Assembly: GCA_020055645.1 (NCBI GenBank)
Contig: CM034548.1
Location: forward strand, 26,648,201 to 26,712,200
Direction of reading: 5' to 3'
Origin: Tomocerus qinae
Taxonomy: Eukaryota > Arthropoda > Collembola > Entomobryomorpha > Tomoceridae
DNA: 64,000 nucleotides
The number at the start of each line of letters is the position of its first letter. Positions within the stretch are counted from its first letter, which is position 1. This document shows, in pieces, positions 13,483 through 27,400 of the stretch. The translations under genes were made by a program, and so were the position numbers. Under the pieces are notes generated by a model that saw only the letters and a program-made list of their open reading frames with translations, ran no database searches and was not told where the DNA came from.

Positions 13483-16444
13483 CACTTTGCGCTTTGCATT
13501 AAGAGCATAAAAATACTGTTTATTATTGGCGTGAATAATTTTGTTTACCCTGCCAAGTCTTTAATACCGTATCATAATTTTTATTACTACATTCCTCTGC
13601 AAGGAAAACCCATTGATTGTCCACCAATCATTTGCGCGCTCCCTTTTATTCACAAGGAGTCAAATTGTCATGAAAATTTTTCTGACCAACATAAACATTA
13701 AAAACCGTACACGATCACTTAATCATTTTATGTGTTGTTGTAAATGCAGTAGTAATAATATTTCAGAGAAAAATGACTACGCCCTAGACAGGCAGGTAAA
13801 ACGAGACTTTTTGCAAAACTCCAACAAACTTACAATTACATTGTCAAGCACACATAGTAACAATAGACAAAATGAATTATGACAAATTTACATAAAATGA
13901 GTCTCCGTGTAATACTCTATAAACTTTGATTTAAATATCACTTTGAGAAACAACTATACCTAAAAGAATTTTACAATGCCATATAACTTTCAGTACCTAT
14001 TTTTTAGGATTCCAAAGTAATGATTTACTTTTATGCACAGGTCATGCAAGTAAGTACAGTACTACTGGTTTAGTAGCTATCTATAAGTGGGCTGATATAT
14101 ATGACAGCTTGAACTTTCATTTTACTCTACAATATATTTAAAATAGGCTATTGAAAATTTCAACAAGTTAGTACATAAATTCCATATTTATCACTTGAGA
14201 AATAAATTGCATGAATTCATATTTAGAGCAATCAGTACACAAATCTATTTATATTCTTAAATAGCTACTAGTTGTAAATCGCTAATTTACAATTCCACAG
14301 TATTTACTTCAGAAATGTGGATATTGTACCTAAAGCAGTATATCTCAATGATAAGAGGAAAATAAAAATTGTTCGCACAGTAAGTAAAGTCCAACTAAAT
14401 AAAAAGGAAAGGAAATCATTGAAGCGTGTGTAGCTTATTACGTTGTTGTAGTTGTAGCCATAAAAGAGAGTCATAAGGGAAGAGATCAGATAGTTGTATT
14501 TATGGTGTATAAGTGGCTACTACCTATATAATATTTGAGATGATTGCATTTGCACTGTAGACAAGAGAGTAGAGTCTGTGCACACTGTGAAGTTGATTGG
14601 GAATGACCAGCGCCATTCATTGCACTACATTTTCATTAAATTTCATTTGATAAGCCTATAACTCCCAGTCCCAATTTCATATCTTGTCATTACATGCAGT
14701 GAATTTAGTGTTACAACACACAAGCCTTAGAGCTGATGATGAAAGTACATCACTCCATGTAAATGCTACTGTATCTGTGAGCTTGGAGATATTAAGCTAA
14801 GCCATGCTGTTCAGCTCATCAAAAGATTTCAGCTCACTACTCTATTGTACAAGTCCTTTCCTTCCTCCTATCTCTCATAAAATACAAGGATAAATCCGCC
14901 TACTGGAATTCATCTGTAGAAGTTTCATGAGCTTACGTACGATCTGTGTCTCCTGACGTTTTATTTCGCAGCCCAGGAGATAGAAATGCATGACTATAAT
15001 CGAGAGATCAACAGACACAGGTAGACATACTCAGAGAATGATCAAATCCCACATTAGAGAATAATTTCTATTAAATCTACATACCTGAGTGAGTAAGTTG
15101 GTATATTTATTGTGTATATTATGTATACTACATGTTAGTAGTAAGGGTAGGAGGATTGGACATAGGGCTGGCTCACTTGTCTCTCCTGTCTTCTGACTCT
15201 AATTCAATTCTATTCAGAATTCAAACTACTCGATTCAATTGAATGGCTTTTAAAAGGCTTGCGTCAAATTCTAATTCAAAGCACAACTGAGGCAACCTAC
15301 ATAAAGAAGAATTAGACGAACTTATAGCTGCATAAGTAGAATCCAAACTCGAGTACCTACCTGACTCTTACATAAACACAATGCACCACTGTTCTTGATC
15401 ACATAGATCGCTTATACACTTTTCATAAACTCCCAGCCCAACTTCTTATTTCAGCCCCAGAGGATCTTAAGAGTATACATAAATCGCCATATGTTCTTTC
15501 AGTCCTCCGAAATCTGGTCAAAGACAAAAACCCCAACCAAAAAAGTAAAGGGCCGACACAGGACTTACAATGAGTGCTAAAGAAATCCTACTGACTCATC
15601 AACTTCATCATCATGAATCAGAATAATTAAATCCATAGTCTTCCCTTCGCTTGTCTTCTCTTTTTATTGTGCAGTTCATTTGAGGTCTCAGCCATATAGC
15701 CTGTACTATATTATTATCTGCCTACCTTATCTCTCCACTACGACAATGTTCTTAAAAATAATGATAATGGTACGTACAAGTAATAAATATACGCTCAACA
15801 GAGCTAATCTATACATAATCTAATAAGTAAGACTCTAAAGGCATTCAAACACACAGCCCATAGCCAGAATACAGATTCTTCCCAGCCCTCAATGATATGC
15901 ATGCAAGAAGTTGGATCAACGAGGCTATTCACTATAGGCAAGAAGAGCACAGCAGACTTGTTTCCACTGAATAACATAGCTTGACGGTATTTATATTGCA
16001 TGTTCTTTCCTTGCTCCGATGTACAATTCAATTCATTTCTACCTCCTCATAGTCATCATGCTTAACAATCAAATAATAAATGATCGAGAAGGAAAACTAC
16101 AAAATGACACGCAACATTATCCTCTCATCCTTCCTCCTTCTCTAACTTTTATCTAAGGAAATATGACAAATTCAAAGCCTTTTTATTACCTTTCTGCATC
16201 TCCATGCTACCTACTTATGCATTATACCACATGCACAGGAAAAAACATTCAATGAACACTAAAAATATTACGCGGCTTACAATTCTTGTATTTTAGTAGT
16301 AGAGAAAACAGTATACAAACAAGAAACTATTCCGTATGTACAGAAAAACAAGCTTTCAAACTAGCTCACAAGTAATCATCGAAGAGTCAAGTGTGTCAAC
16401 TCCACACTGCAGAATATTACATATCCATTATACCTAATATACTC

Positions 16445-16506
16445 ATATATTTACGGAGTCTTGGGCTAGGCAGCATATATTTTTAATACTAGGCTCCGTA
16501 ATATAT
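16445..16506. repeat. Inverted repeat with 13-bp outer stem (one bulged base), 62 nt span
   Basis: ATATAT-t-TACGGAG on the left pairs with CTCCGTA-ATATAT on the right. CTAG words face each other further in. The span is near that of a small precursor hairpin, but the middle pairs poorly. Confidence 0.45.
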
Positions 16507-19500
16507 CCATAGATTGTTAAGGATCTCCCAAAAGTCCACCGTAGAAGAAGTTTCCCTCTTCCAATCAGTGGACTATTGAATTAGACACATAACTAGGAGT
16601 AAAAAAGGAATTGTGAGGACTTTTTGGGCAGTAAGTACATAGATCGGCAACGATAACCGAAAACAAGCATATACTACAAGGGAATTAGATTGAAGTGCAG
16701 GTGGTGACCTAGCCGAGGAAAGAAAAGAAACTGGATTCGACTTTTCGAGAGGACTTATGTTAGGTAGTCTCTAAGTATACATAGAACAGAATAAATATAC
16801 ATGGAACATTACATGTTCAGAATCGTCGCAGTTCTCAACGACAACAAAAGACAGCAGTCTATCAACAACCTAAAAGCTTAACTCGACAACATGAGCACTG
16901 CATTAGTTAGTAGCTATAGAGTCATTGTCCCGTCATTGTCAACCTTCCCTCAAATCCATATGTGTATACCGTATCTATATAATAACTACTTGTATACTAC
17001 TTAGAGGTACAAAAAGGGTCTTCTAAAAGGTTCACTGCAATGTCAAATATTGAGACCAAAAGATGGATAGTACCTGAACACAGGAAATAGCTAGATAGGT
17101 CAACGCAGGGAGATAGATGCCTGAATATGTCAAGTCAGACGACGGAAACAACTTTCAGGATAATTGTCAAGGTCCAAATCAAAGAATAGTCTCTCTTCAA
17201 GTGCAGTCATCAAAAGGTACTAACTTCTCATAAAAGCTCTTTCTGAAACTTTTTGGTGAACTCTCAGGTTCATTGTGAAGTGAAATTTGGCAGCTGGTCA
17301 TGTAACCATATCCTCTTCACACAATAAAACTCTACAAGTACTAATTCTTATCAAAACCATAACCATTACAATATTTCTTGGTTGCACTAAGGCGATGCTC
17401 CTGTAATTCTCAATTGACTGGATGGTAAAACAGAGTCCCAAAAGGCACATGCATCACTTCCCCGATTTTATGCTGACTCCACCCGTTCACTGTCATGTTT
17501 CTCTTTTGTGTCACAGAATGTATAAAGACTTGTGTTGTAGGTGACGGTGATGCATACCCAAGGGGTGCACTCTGCTACTTATGTGAATGTAATTGGGACA
17601 CTTCACTCTGACGTACTCTCAAATTCCTTCAATACATGTTCACAAACGGAATAAATAGCTGAGGTACTACAAACTTGGAGGGGTGTTACAAAAATCATCA
17701 CAAAATAATTACAGCGAAATGGTCGTTTCTATATGTGAAGGTGAGTACGTGATGTTGTTAAGGTAGAGAGTTAAGAATATTCAAAGCTCATTGTAAAGCT
17801 TGCATATATTTATAAGAGTACAAATATTTGAAAGGATCATGGCACGGGACAGTCGTGAAAGTTGTTTCGGGATTTTTCAAGTGATGCCGGAATACCTAGA
17901 CCTACCACCACCAATGTGATTCACTGTCGTGACTTCTCAAGAAATGAATAAGATAAACAACAATAAGAATAACTGAGTTCACCGGGAGAAATGTCATAGT
18001 CTGCATATTTTGGACATTCTTAATCCTATCCTCTAAAGTTTCATAGAAATATGTTAAATAATCGCATTATTTCACAATTTGTTGTCTTGGATAAAGGCGT
18101 ACTTATTTACGATAGGGAGAGAGAGTACACATTTCAAGAAACTCACAATCGGTTCCGTCAGATTTGAAATGTAAGCTCCGCCCACACAACTGCTCAGTTA
18201 AGATTAGACTACATTATGTCATGTCCCACATACGGTAAGAAAATAATAAAATGATGAACAATACCAGTATAGAGTTGAAATTCGTGAGATGATGACTATA
18301 TCATATGCCACAGGCAAGACACTCAGTCTTCTTCTACTGTCTCCTGTCTTGCCCTCTCGTCGTGTCATATTTGAGAACCAAGCCCATGTCATTCTCATAC
18401 CTACAACTACATTAGAAACATCCAAAGCTCTCCTGTCTCCTTGCTTTTAAGAAGATGAGCACAACAAAGCTTAACTCGTATCCTATTACACTCAGTCTGC
18501 AGCCAGATTCGAATTCTCCTTGAGCATCTCAATTGTCCCAGTGTCACATTACACTGACTTAGGCTGCACCACTAAATACTAAGAAACTGAACATGACACG
18601 GACCTACACCATTGACTAGGCAATTTAAATTCAGTTATGATCCTACAATTATGAAATGCATACCTACATGCAAAGCATGGACAATAATATGTTAATAGCA
18701 GTTAATACTATACACAAAATCCAAAGAGTGAAAGCTGCGCCTTAGAAATTCTTTATTTCTCTCCACAATGAGCTCTACAAGAAATGAATTAAGATGATAT
18801 GACAGCCAAATGCAAATAAACGCAATTTATGCGAATCTTAGTTGACGAACAAACTTAATTCTTACACACCATATATTAAAATTCCTTAAGCTGCGAGTGT
18901 CATTTCATTTCTAACGGCCAACTTGAACTGTCTTTTTAATATTTTCAAAAATTTATTGCAAAAATGGTGTTTATATATCCTGTTACGGGTGGGAAAAAGC
19001 ATAAAACAGGACCAAATCCTTCCTATCTACATGCAAGCTTTTTTTGCTTGTATACTCTTCTAAACCTATATGAAAATCCTGTCCATTCGTAGATATATTT
19101 ACCTACATACCAATGGCGACGAAGTTAAATTCCCCGGAGAAAATGACAAGAGGCATGGAAATGAGAGTTAATTCCGTGTTTATATTCCGAAGAAATTGTA
19201 AGTAATTCAAATGAGCTTGCCTCCACGCTTCAGATGAGGGATATAAGTGTATTGGAATGACTACGACTAAGAAAAACAGCTTTGTAGAGAGAGTGTTATA
19301 AAAAGTAGGGGGATGATGGCTATTTGGCTCTTCTCCGTAGACATGCAACCGAAGGCAACAATTCATACCTTTTCTGCATTGCAGTGAGTAGAAGTAATAC
19401 ATTAAGCAGGTCGACAGACTACAGGAGCGAGGACAGTAGGATTTTTACCATTAGATTCAACAAATTATATGGAAAGGAACGCACTTATTCTTGAATAGTT

Positions 19501-21676
19501 CGCCTTTCCATGGTTTAGTAGCACAGAATTCTATCATTTGACAGAATAAAATTTTCATTGAGTGTTCTGAAGCATGAAAAGGCAGGAGGCACTATTTATT
19601 AGGTACGTAGAGATATGTAAGTAATGTAGTAATTCAGCATTCGACTATAGTAGAGAGGATAATATGCTAGTTTAAAATGTACGCCTATTTCTGCAATTTA
19701 AAGAGTACTGTAACATTAAATCAATATCATGATGCCAAAAAGGGTGTAATTTCTTATAAATGCTCGCTAGAGAAATATCAGTGTGGAATTGCTATATAAT
19801 AAACTGAAAACCAGTAACAAAGCGAGTGGGACACAGAAAAGAAAAGTGAGAAATACAAATAAATTACAATAAGACATCGATAGTAAACGGCACAGCAATA
19901 AACGAAATCCATACTAGGTATAATACTGTGCAGGATTGGATTCGTTTTTATAAAAGAATGCTGTTACCTACATTTTTAGCCATTCTCCCAAGTAACTGTC
20001 ATCGAGCTAGAACCACGTATCCAGGCAAGAGGCATTACAAAATAAAAATTACAATACGCATTTCATACATACGTGTATGATAACTAAACTCATAGAATTC
20101 TGTAGTTGAGATATACGATGAGAGTAACAGTAGGGACCATGTATGTAGTAAATGCTCTCATTGTCAGTTTCCTATTTAAGGGCATGTATATTGCACTACT
20201 GAGGAAAATGTTTCCTGGGCAGTTCACAGTGAATTCTTTAGTCATTTTATAACATCAACCGGTTATCGCTTACTTATAGGAGGCAATCAAACACAAAATG
20301 TATATAAGTCTAGACAACAATAGGAAATTGCATAAGCGTAACGTAAAGTGTAGCACTATCTTTATTATTATGTTTAGTCACATATCAGAACGAGCGCAAT
20401 GTTATGGATTCGTGTTCACAGGATAGGAATACCGATAGTTTATATTTTATTTTACTCACTTTGCCTGATAGTACTTGAATGACATAACAAGCATGCATCG
20501 CTTTGTATCTATCACATCACGTTACATCACCAGCAGTACTTTCGCATTCCTTTAGTCACCCATTTTCATACACGTCAGCGCACTTCTATTCATACTCAAC
20601 ATACAGGATCATGAATTCCTTTCCCGTAACTCAGATTTATCGAGTAGTATTCCGTGTGCCATTTCTGCTCAAATTGATTCGACAACTTACAAAACTACTA
20701 CACTATATAAATACATATCCCCTTCAAATTCCGAATTTGTATCGATTAAACTAAATGTCCATCATTATTGGACGCAATTTCCAGAAATATCACTAAAAAG
20801 TAATAAAAAGATTTAGTGGGCGAGTTGGATGTGTATATGGAGTACATTGAATGGGTTTGACAAGCTGGAGTATATAAAGGCGGTGCTACAACAAAGCACT
20901 TGACTCTATGAAATGAATGTCATGTCTAAAGATGTCGTGTCTATATGTTATAAGCTTCTGGTTATTAGCTCACTCAAATCTACTTAAAGAGAACAGGATT
21001 GAGATTGACTGTTAAGCCGATGAGATGGAAGCAAAGTAACCAAATACAACAGCGGTTTCTTCCTTCTCCTGTGCATATCCTGCAAGAAAGTCATAATATG
21101 GCTTTGGATGCAATGTACACCACACACACGAGCATTGCACAAAAGGTGGCTATTATAATATATAGATATATATACCTAGGTACTTTTCTAGTGTACATTA
21201 TAGTATACATAGTGTAAGTAAAATGGACCCCTGTTCTAAGGCTGTGTATGAGTTGCGGAGGAAACCCGATCCGACAGCACAGTAGAAACAGTTTAGTTTG
21301 CTCACCAGCTAAAGTAACTTTCTGTAGACGAAGCACAAAGTTGGTTGAGAGTAGAGTCAGTGGGCCTGGCTACGTTGGACAGGGAAACATAAATCAAGTC
21401 GGAAAACAACTAGTATACACATACACAACAGTCCGCTCTATAGAGTCAATGTTAAAACTCCAATTCTAAAGCTAAAGCAACTTAATACCATCGGATCCGA
21501 GCCAGTTTACCTTTAGCCACTCCACATTATTTTAGAAATATATAAGTAGGCATCTGATGTAGTAAATATCTCCATAATAAGTATAAGGCTGCGATAAGTA
21601 AGTTGTTTAATGTATCTACTAGTAGTAGGAAGGTAAGTAAGTAATGCTAACTATATCTCTAGTACTTCCACTTCCA

Positions 21677-21703
21677 TACTACTAACTAACTAACTACTAC
21701 TAC
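21677..21703. repeat. ACTA/ACT simple repeat
   Basis: TACTACTAACTAACTAACTA followed by CTACTAC: a short tract of mixed ACT and ACTA units, one of many ACT/AGT-rich patches in the window. Confidence 0.6.
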
Positions 21704-21802
21704 ACCTCGACTCCAACCAACCATTATGCATTGCTATTTCCACCAACAATACTTTCTGGCTAGTTCGAGACTCTGGTACATACATACATAACTGAACTGA
21801 GT

Positions 21803-21815
21803 GAGAGAGAGAGAG
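21803..21815. repeat. (GA)n simple repeat
   Basis: Thirteen bases of alternating G and A, with a second GA tract about 30 bases further on. Short tracts of this kind also occur at 26440-26454 and 26857-26868. Confidence 0.6.
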
Positions 21816-24385
21816 CATCCAGTAAAATATGTGAATGCAACTCGAGCAGAGAGAGAGAAGAGTAGTAAGTAAGTGTAAGTCTAGTCCAGTCGCCTCTATT
21901 AGTATATTCCATTTTATTCTCTTCTGCTTCAATAGAATATTCCACAACAAAACTCACAATGCAATGTACATTCTCATAATCTATCCATTCTCCTATGAAG
22001 TAAAGAGAGCCCAGGAAAACAGCTACAAAATCGTGCACAGCGGGTGCCTTTTTGAAAATTAGAAATAATTGCTCCACTCGAGTACACGAGACGTTTCTAT
22101 ACAACTATTATTTCTTAGTTTACACTACAGTCAGCCTTCGTCTCTAAAACTCTAAATCCTAACACAAAATAGATTACAAAGATCCCGGACTCTCCTCCGA
22201 ACCGGCCTACATCCCGACATCCCTATACCATCTCTCTATACATATATCTCTATATACAAAGTATAGTACCACTAAAAATGACCTCACCATCGTTCCCTCA
22301 GATTACGAATCTTTACAAATCCACTTCTCTTTCCAATCTGTATATAACTACATCAAATAGCGTTTCTCCGCCTCCTCCTCTTCATAAAGTGCACATAAGG
22401 CGCTTAATACGCTATGAGAAATGGATAAGGAATGTAAACATAGGAAATACTACTAGGTGAGTTCACCTTATGACGCTCATGTCCCTCTTGTCCTAGTCAA
22501 CAATGACAATCTATCCGTATCTCATCTTCACTTGTGATTTATAAATAGTATAACTAACTACTCATTCATTCATCCGTTCAATAGGACGAATATTATTATA
22601 AGTTCTATTGTCAAATCAAAGATAGGAATTCATAGCTTGTGCAACACTTGAGAAGATCACCTTCATCATCTCCCAATTCACACTCCGAAGAGCACAGTAC
22701 GGCTTATTAGCATTCATTCAATCATCCCATCACTCATATACTATCCCGTGCCCTGAACTCCTCATTTATTACTCCCTTCACTTACACTACATCCAAATAA
22801 AATATCGATTTTTCTTCATTGCATTAAACATTAATCCATGAATCATTTTCTGTGACATGACATTCCTTCCTGGACATCATCCACTTTCTTTTCCTACATG
22901 CTCATCGCATGTCTTTACATCCAATCCAGTCTCCCTCTCCAAGACGATAGTACTAAACTGTCCAAGTAGGTAATTCCATTTGATTTCATCTCGAATTCCA
23001 TAGCAGTCCATCTTGTCTTGGCAAGGATTAGATCCATTGACTAGATAGCGCTTTCTGGCAACATTTAAACTATTCATTCAATCTAAGATTTCAACTATTC
23101 TAATCTCAACCAACTAACCTTGCTTTCCTTTGACCAAGTCACCAATACTCTCTCCAACTCTGCCAGGGCATTAGATGGGCCACCCAGCTACACAATAGGC
23201 ATTATAAACTACAAACACATTCACCCTATAATGTACCTTTTCTAGATTTGATGGAAACCTCGACTTTGGTAATGAATTCCCTCTCTAAGATACTTACTAG
23301 TACATGTCCGACGTTTCCGTGCAGTGCAGACAGATGCATTTCAAATATTAAATTCCTTCCTTCAAGTTCAAGTCAACTGGAGACATCAACAGTTTCGTTT
23401 ACCTATGCACCACCAATAAATTGACGACAGACAAAAGGCAAACGAAAGCACTTTGGCTTATCGTTAGCTCTAATAAACCTCATTCCGCTTTTTGATAAAT
23501 GCGACAAGGATAAGTTCCCTTTGCCTAAACGCATATCAACAAATTCATCTTTCCCGTCCCTAATGGACTCCATTCTATGCCTATAACCTAATATTTATGT
23601 ATTCTACTGGCGTGATTAGTCTCATGCCCAAACAACAGATAACCACACAAATCCTCTCATAATTTTACAAAACAAGAAATAAGTCTTCTCTTGTATGGAA
23701 ATTACTTGGACTCACAACGAGAATTCCAGTCTAAATTATGCAACCGTATTGACAATAATATTTCATCATCATACCTAGTATTACTAGTTATATATAGTTA
23801 TAAAATTATTTACAGCATATAAATATAATACCATCTGTTAGATGTAGATAATATCAGAAATAAATACCAGAGAGATAGCATTAATTAATACAATGCTCAT
23901 TAGTAAATTAGCAAGGACATCATTTTAGATCAGAACCGACCTCGCCATAGTCTTAACAAACAGCAGTCGCAAATTAAAGGTTGTCATTCCGTTAGCCAAA
24001 TCTAAATAACCTAATTATCAGAGTACAAAGTCATGTAAATAACACCTTGTGTCACTGTTTCAGGAAATCAGTCATTTAAACATTCATAGTAGCCCCTCTT
24101 AAATATATTAACCCTAGTAGGCCGGGAGTTACTATAACGATCCGTCATCTAGCTAGTTAAACATACAAAAACACAAATGATATATTGAGCTTCGTCAACA
24201 AGCGAGTCTCACCCTTAATATTTACTATCTCATTACAATGATTATTGTTAGCATAGTGTGTTACTGTCAACCTAGCATAACCCTTTTGGTGAAACAGAGA
24301 TAGGCCCACGCTTAGGCTACTCGCTACGCGTTGATGACTACAAAGTAGAACGAGAGAGCGGAAGATTATTATTATTACTGTCTAT

Positions 24386-24424
24386 GTCTGTCTGCCTACC
24401 GGGAGATAGAGGTAGGCAGAAGAC
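24386..24424. repeat. Hairpin-capable inverted repeat, 10 + 4 bp stem, 10-base loop
   Basis: TCTGCCTACC at 24391-24400 and GGTAGGCAGA at 24411-24420 are exact reverse complements. GTCT on the left extends the stem with AGAC on the right past one bulged G. It is the most GC-rich of the hairpins listed, and it lies in the presumed intron. Confidence 0.6.
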
Positions 24425-27400
24425 TGGAGTTTGTATGTGTAAGTTAAGTGTTAAGTAAAACAAGCAGAGGCGTAGCAACGAGAAAACAAGTGAAGCTGAA
24501 ACCATGGCCGTGTCAACATTTCACACGACATGGCCAAGCAAAAACCAAACTACACTTTCGTCAAACTTAGTTTATACAAGTTTATATAATCTATATACAT
24601 ATGCAATTATACATTCTATAACTTAGTGTCTCATTTCACAAGCAAATAGTGACAATGAGACAGAGACTACTCTCAGTCTCATTATTACACACTGTTTCAC
24701 TTGTCCATACAATTTATATGCTTTAAAAACGGTCCAGACATGATATGAATTGGATTATGTAGATATACTTTGTCAACAATACAAATGAGTTTCTGTTGCT
24801 ACTGGGCACATTGTCATGTATAAGGTGTAATCTCATGTTCGCCCTGTTAATAAAATAGTATGTGTTCTTGATCGTAGTTATTAATGTGCTTCGGGTTAGG
24901 TAGTTTCATTTTGTCTCCAAAAAACTCAAAAGTTGATTTCGGATGAAAAAGTGTAGAGAGGAGGCGAGAGTCAGAGCAAAGTTAACTCATTGAGCATTCA
25001 AGCGTCCCAAGAGACGCCACAAATACAACTTACAGAGTAAAACTAGTCACCCGTAAGTAAGTAAGCAACTTTCAAGATTCTTGGACGACGGTCATATTGG
25101 ATAAGTATACTCTGGCGTCGGTTTTGATTCCAGAGGATTACTTCCACTGGTAAACTGGTCGAAAAGCGTTATTTCTTGGGACGTCCTCCCGAGTACTTTT
25201 TGATATAAAAAGGAGTCTAACTATAAAATGAGTCTGCAGTAATATTTCTAACTGTTGAATTGTAGCTTTTTGACGAAATTCAATAGTTCTATGTATCCAG
25301 ACTGGGATATTTCGACGAATTTTCCAACGTCCAATACCTCTTTGACCACGAGTCTAGTCTAGGAAGTGTTCTATATAGAATATGAAGAAGGAGAGAAAGT
25401 CTGGACGCTACAGTCTTGTCGTCAATTGGAGTATTTGTAGTCCAGTGTTAGGTTGAGCCAGACTAGACCACAATTTTGTCTCAAATATCAAATTCCAATT
25501 CTAGAGACAGAGTATATAAACTTGAGTAAACTGTGTAAACCTTCTAAAGTTCTTAACCCTGCCCTGTAATCCAGTCTGTTCACGTAGACGTAAAAAGTTT
25601 GTCCGAACAAATAGAACCTAATAAGACATTTTTTAAGATTAGCTTACCACAAACAACACGCACTGAATCTCTCTTCTGGGATTTAACATATGTTCTTGGC
25701 TCTAACCAAACTTGTTCACAGGAAGTTTTTGACTCTTCTTTCCGTCAATTAAAGTAATACGATTACAATGACCAATTTATTGTTCCCATTTCCAACCCAC
25801 CACATCACCATGTGTATAATAATTTTTGTCTTGAAATAATTAATGCTATGTCGTTCAAAAATGTGTCTACTTAAACAAACATTGTAAAATCCAAAGTAAT
25901 GGAGTTGTGCTAAATTACTATTTGTAAAGTACATAGACAGAGAGAGTGGTACATAGAAAAATGAAATTACATTTTGGAAGGGAAAAGGGTCATTAGTCAC
26001 TCCTTGCGAGAGAGAAACAAAATTCCGCATTGCATTCTCGTCCATAAAATTCATAAACAGAGTGTCAAAAGCAAGTGCTTGAACACACCTATAGGATTGA
26101 GAGCAGAGATAACCATTTATATAAACGACTATAGAAGAGGGTAGGGACTCTTTCAAATGTATAGCACATCACATGATAAGCAAACAAACCGAACATGCAT
26201 ACAGATAGCTGTCAAGAGTTGACTTTTGAGTTGAAAGTGATTCCTCCCACCCACGAAACTTCTGACAATGAGCTTAGCACGGAGGAGATATAAGGAAAAT
26301 AATAAACCTGAGATGACGACTACCTAACATAGTCGAATTTATTTAATTTAGCTTTAGAGTCCGTGCATTATCACCTCCTCAGCTCAATTTTCCACCAGAC
26401 GACGCAAAGAAAACAAACGGAGGAAAGGAAGCCAAAGGCAGAGAGAGAGAGAGACATGGATTCATGCCAAAGACAATAACAACAAAGCTGTGCATTTAAC
26501 TCGGTCTAACAAATGCTAGATCTGAGCAAAGTAAGCAGCGAGGATCCCTCAAACTCCAAACTAATTTACTCTTCCAAACCACAGAGAGAGATACTTAAAG
26601 TAAATAGGAAAACACACAGGTCATATAATGTAATATATTGGAATAAGGAGGAGACAGTTGTTGGTTAGAATGAAAAGGAAAGCACATAAGCTGTAGCCAT
26701 TGAGCGAGAGAGGAAATGAAATAAATAACAACAGACTAAAATGTATACGCAATTCTCTGACTTACTACTGCTCTGCCAATGCTAAATCCACACTCAGATA
26801 TATTTATATAACAAACAGTCTACCTTACACAAAGTCAAAATGAGAGAGATGGAACAAGAGAGAGAGAGCAAAAAAATGGCAAATTCATCATCATACATTA
26901 CAGATTAGAGCACATTACATTTAGCACAGCTGACATGACATGAAATAGGAGGTAGGTGTGAAGTGAATTAAATTCAACCATTTACGAACTTTGCTCGTTC
27001 TTGGTTCATCCCTTGAGAGTTCACCTATATGATCCACCAAGAACTTGTCTTCCTATTTGCTTCCTTTACTCTTCCTACCCTCGTCTTATACCCCATTCAT
27101 TTTATATCCCATTACTACTACTACACACATACTCTAATAATTCAACTCATCCTATCTATACACTACGTTATGCACATTGAAGTACTATATAGAATACTAT
27201 ATATTATATTTCTACATTCACACAATAATATTATCAAGATCGGATAGTATAATAATCTATACACGAAGCTACCTACTACACTGCGGCAGAACTTACAAGT
27301 ATATACCTAATTATTGCAGAAAATAAAGATATATACCTAGAAGTGCATCATACTTACTTTAATTTTGCCAAGTTGCAACTTTTCCCTTTTTGATCTTTAT

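Larger units (their letters stand above)
13483..24385. other. Non-coding DNA
   Basis: No gene recognised. It includes a hairpin at 16445-16506, short ACTA and GA repeats at 21677-21815, and a pyrimidine-rich block on the plus strand at about 22180-23180. A GC-richer patch at about 21000-21410 has open frames on both strands; on the minus strand a GTGAGC donor at 21305-21300 follows a 36-codon open stretch. Nothing in it resembles a protein family I know. Confidence 0.5.

Noticed and set aside
17517..17611. Plus-strand stretch after a good acceptor (TTTTGTGTCACAG) reading IKTCVVGDGDA, a little like a Rho GTPase P-loop
   Set aside because: The GKT of the P-loop is missing, a stop follows after about 30 codons, and no switch regions are seen; chance similarity.
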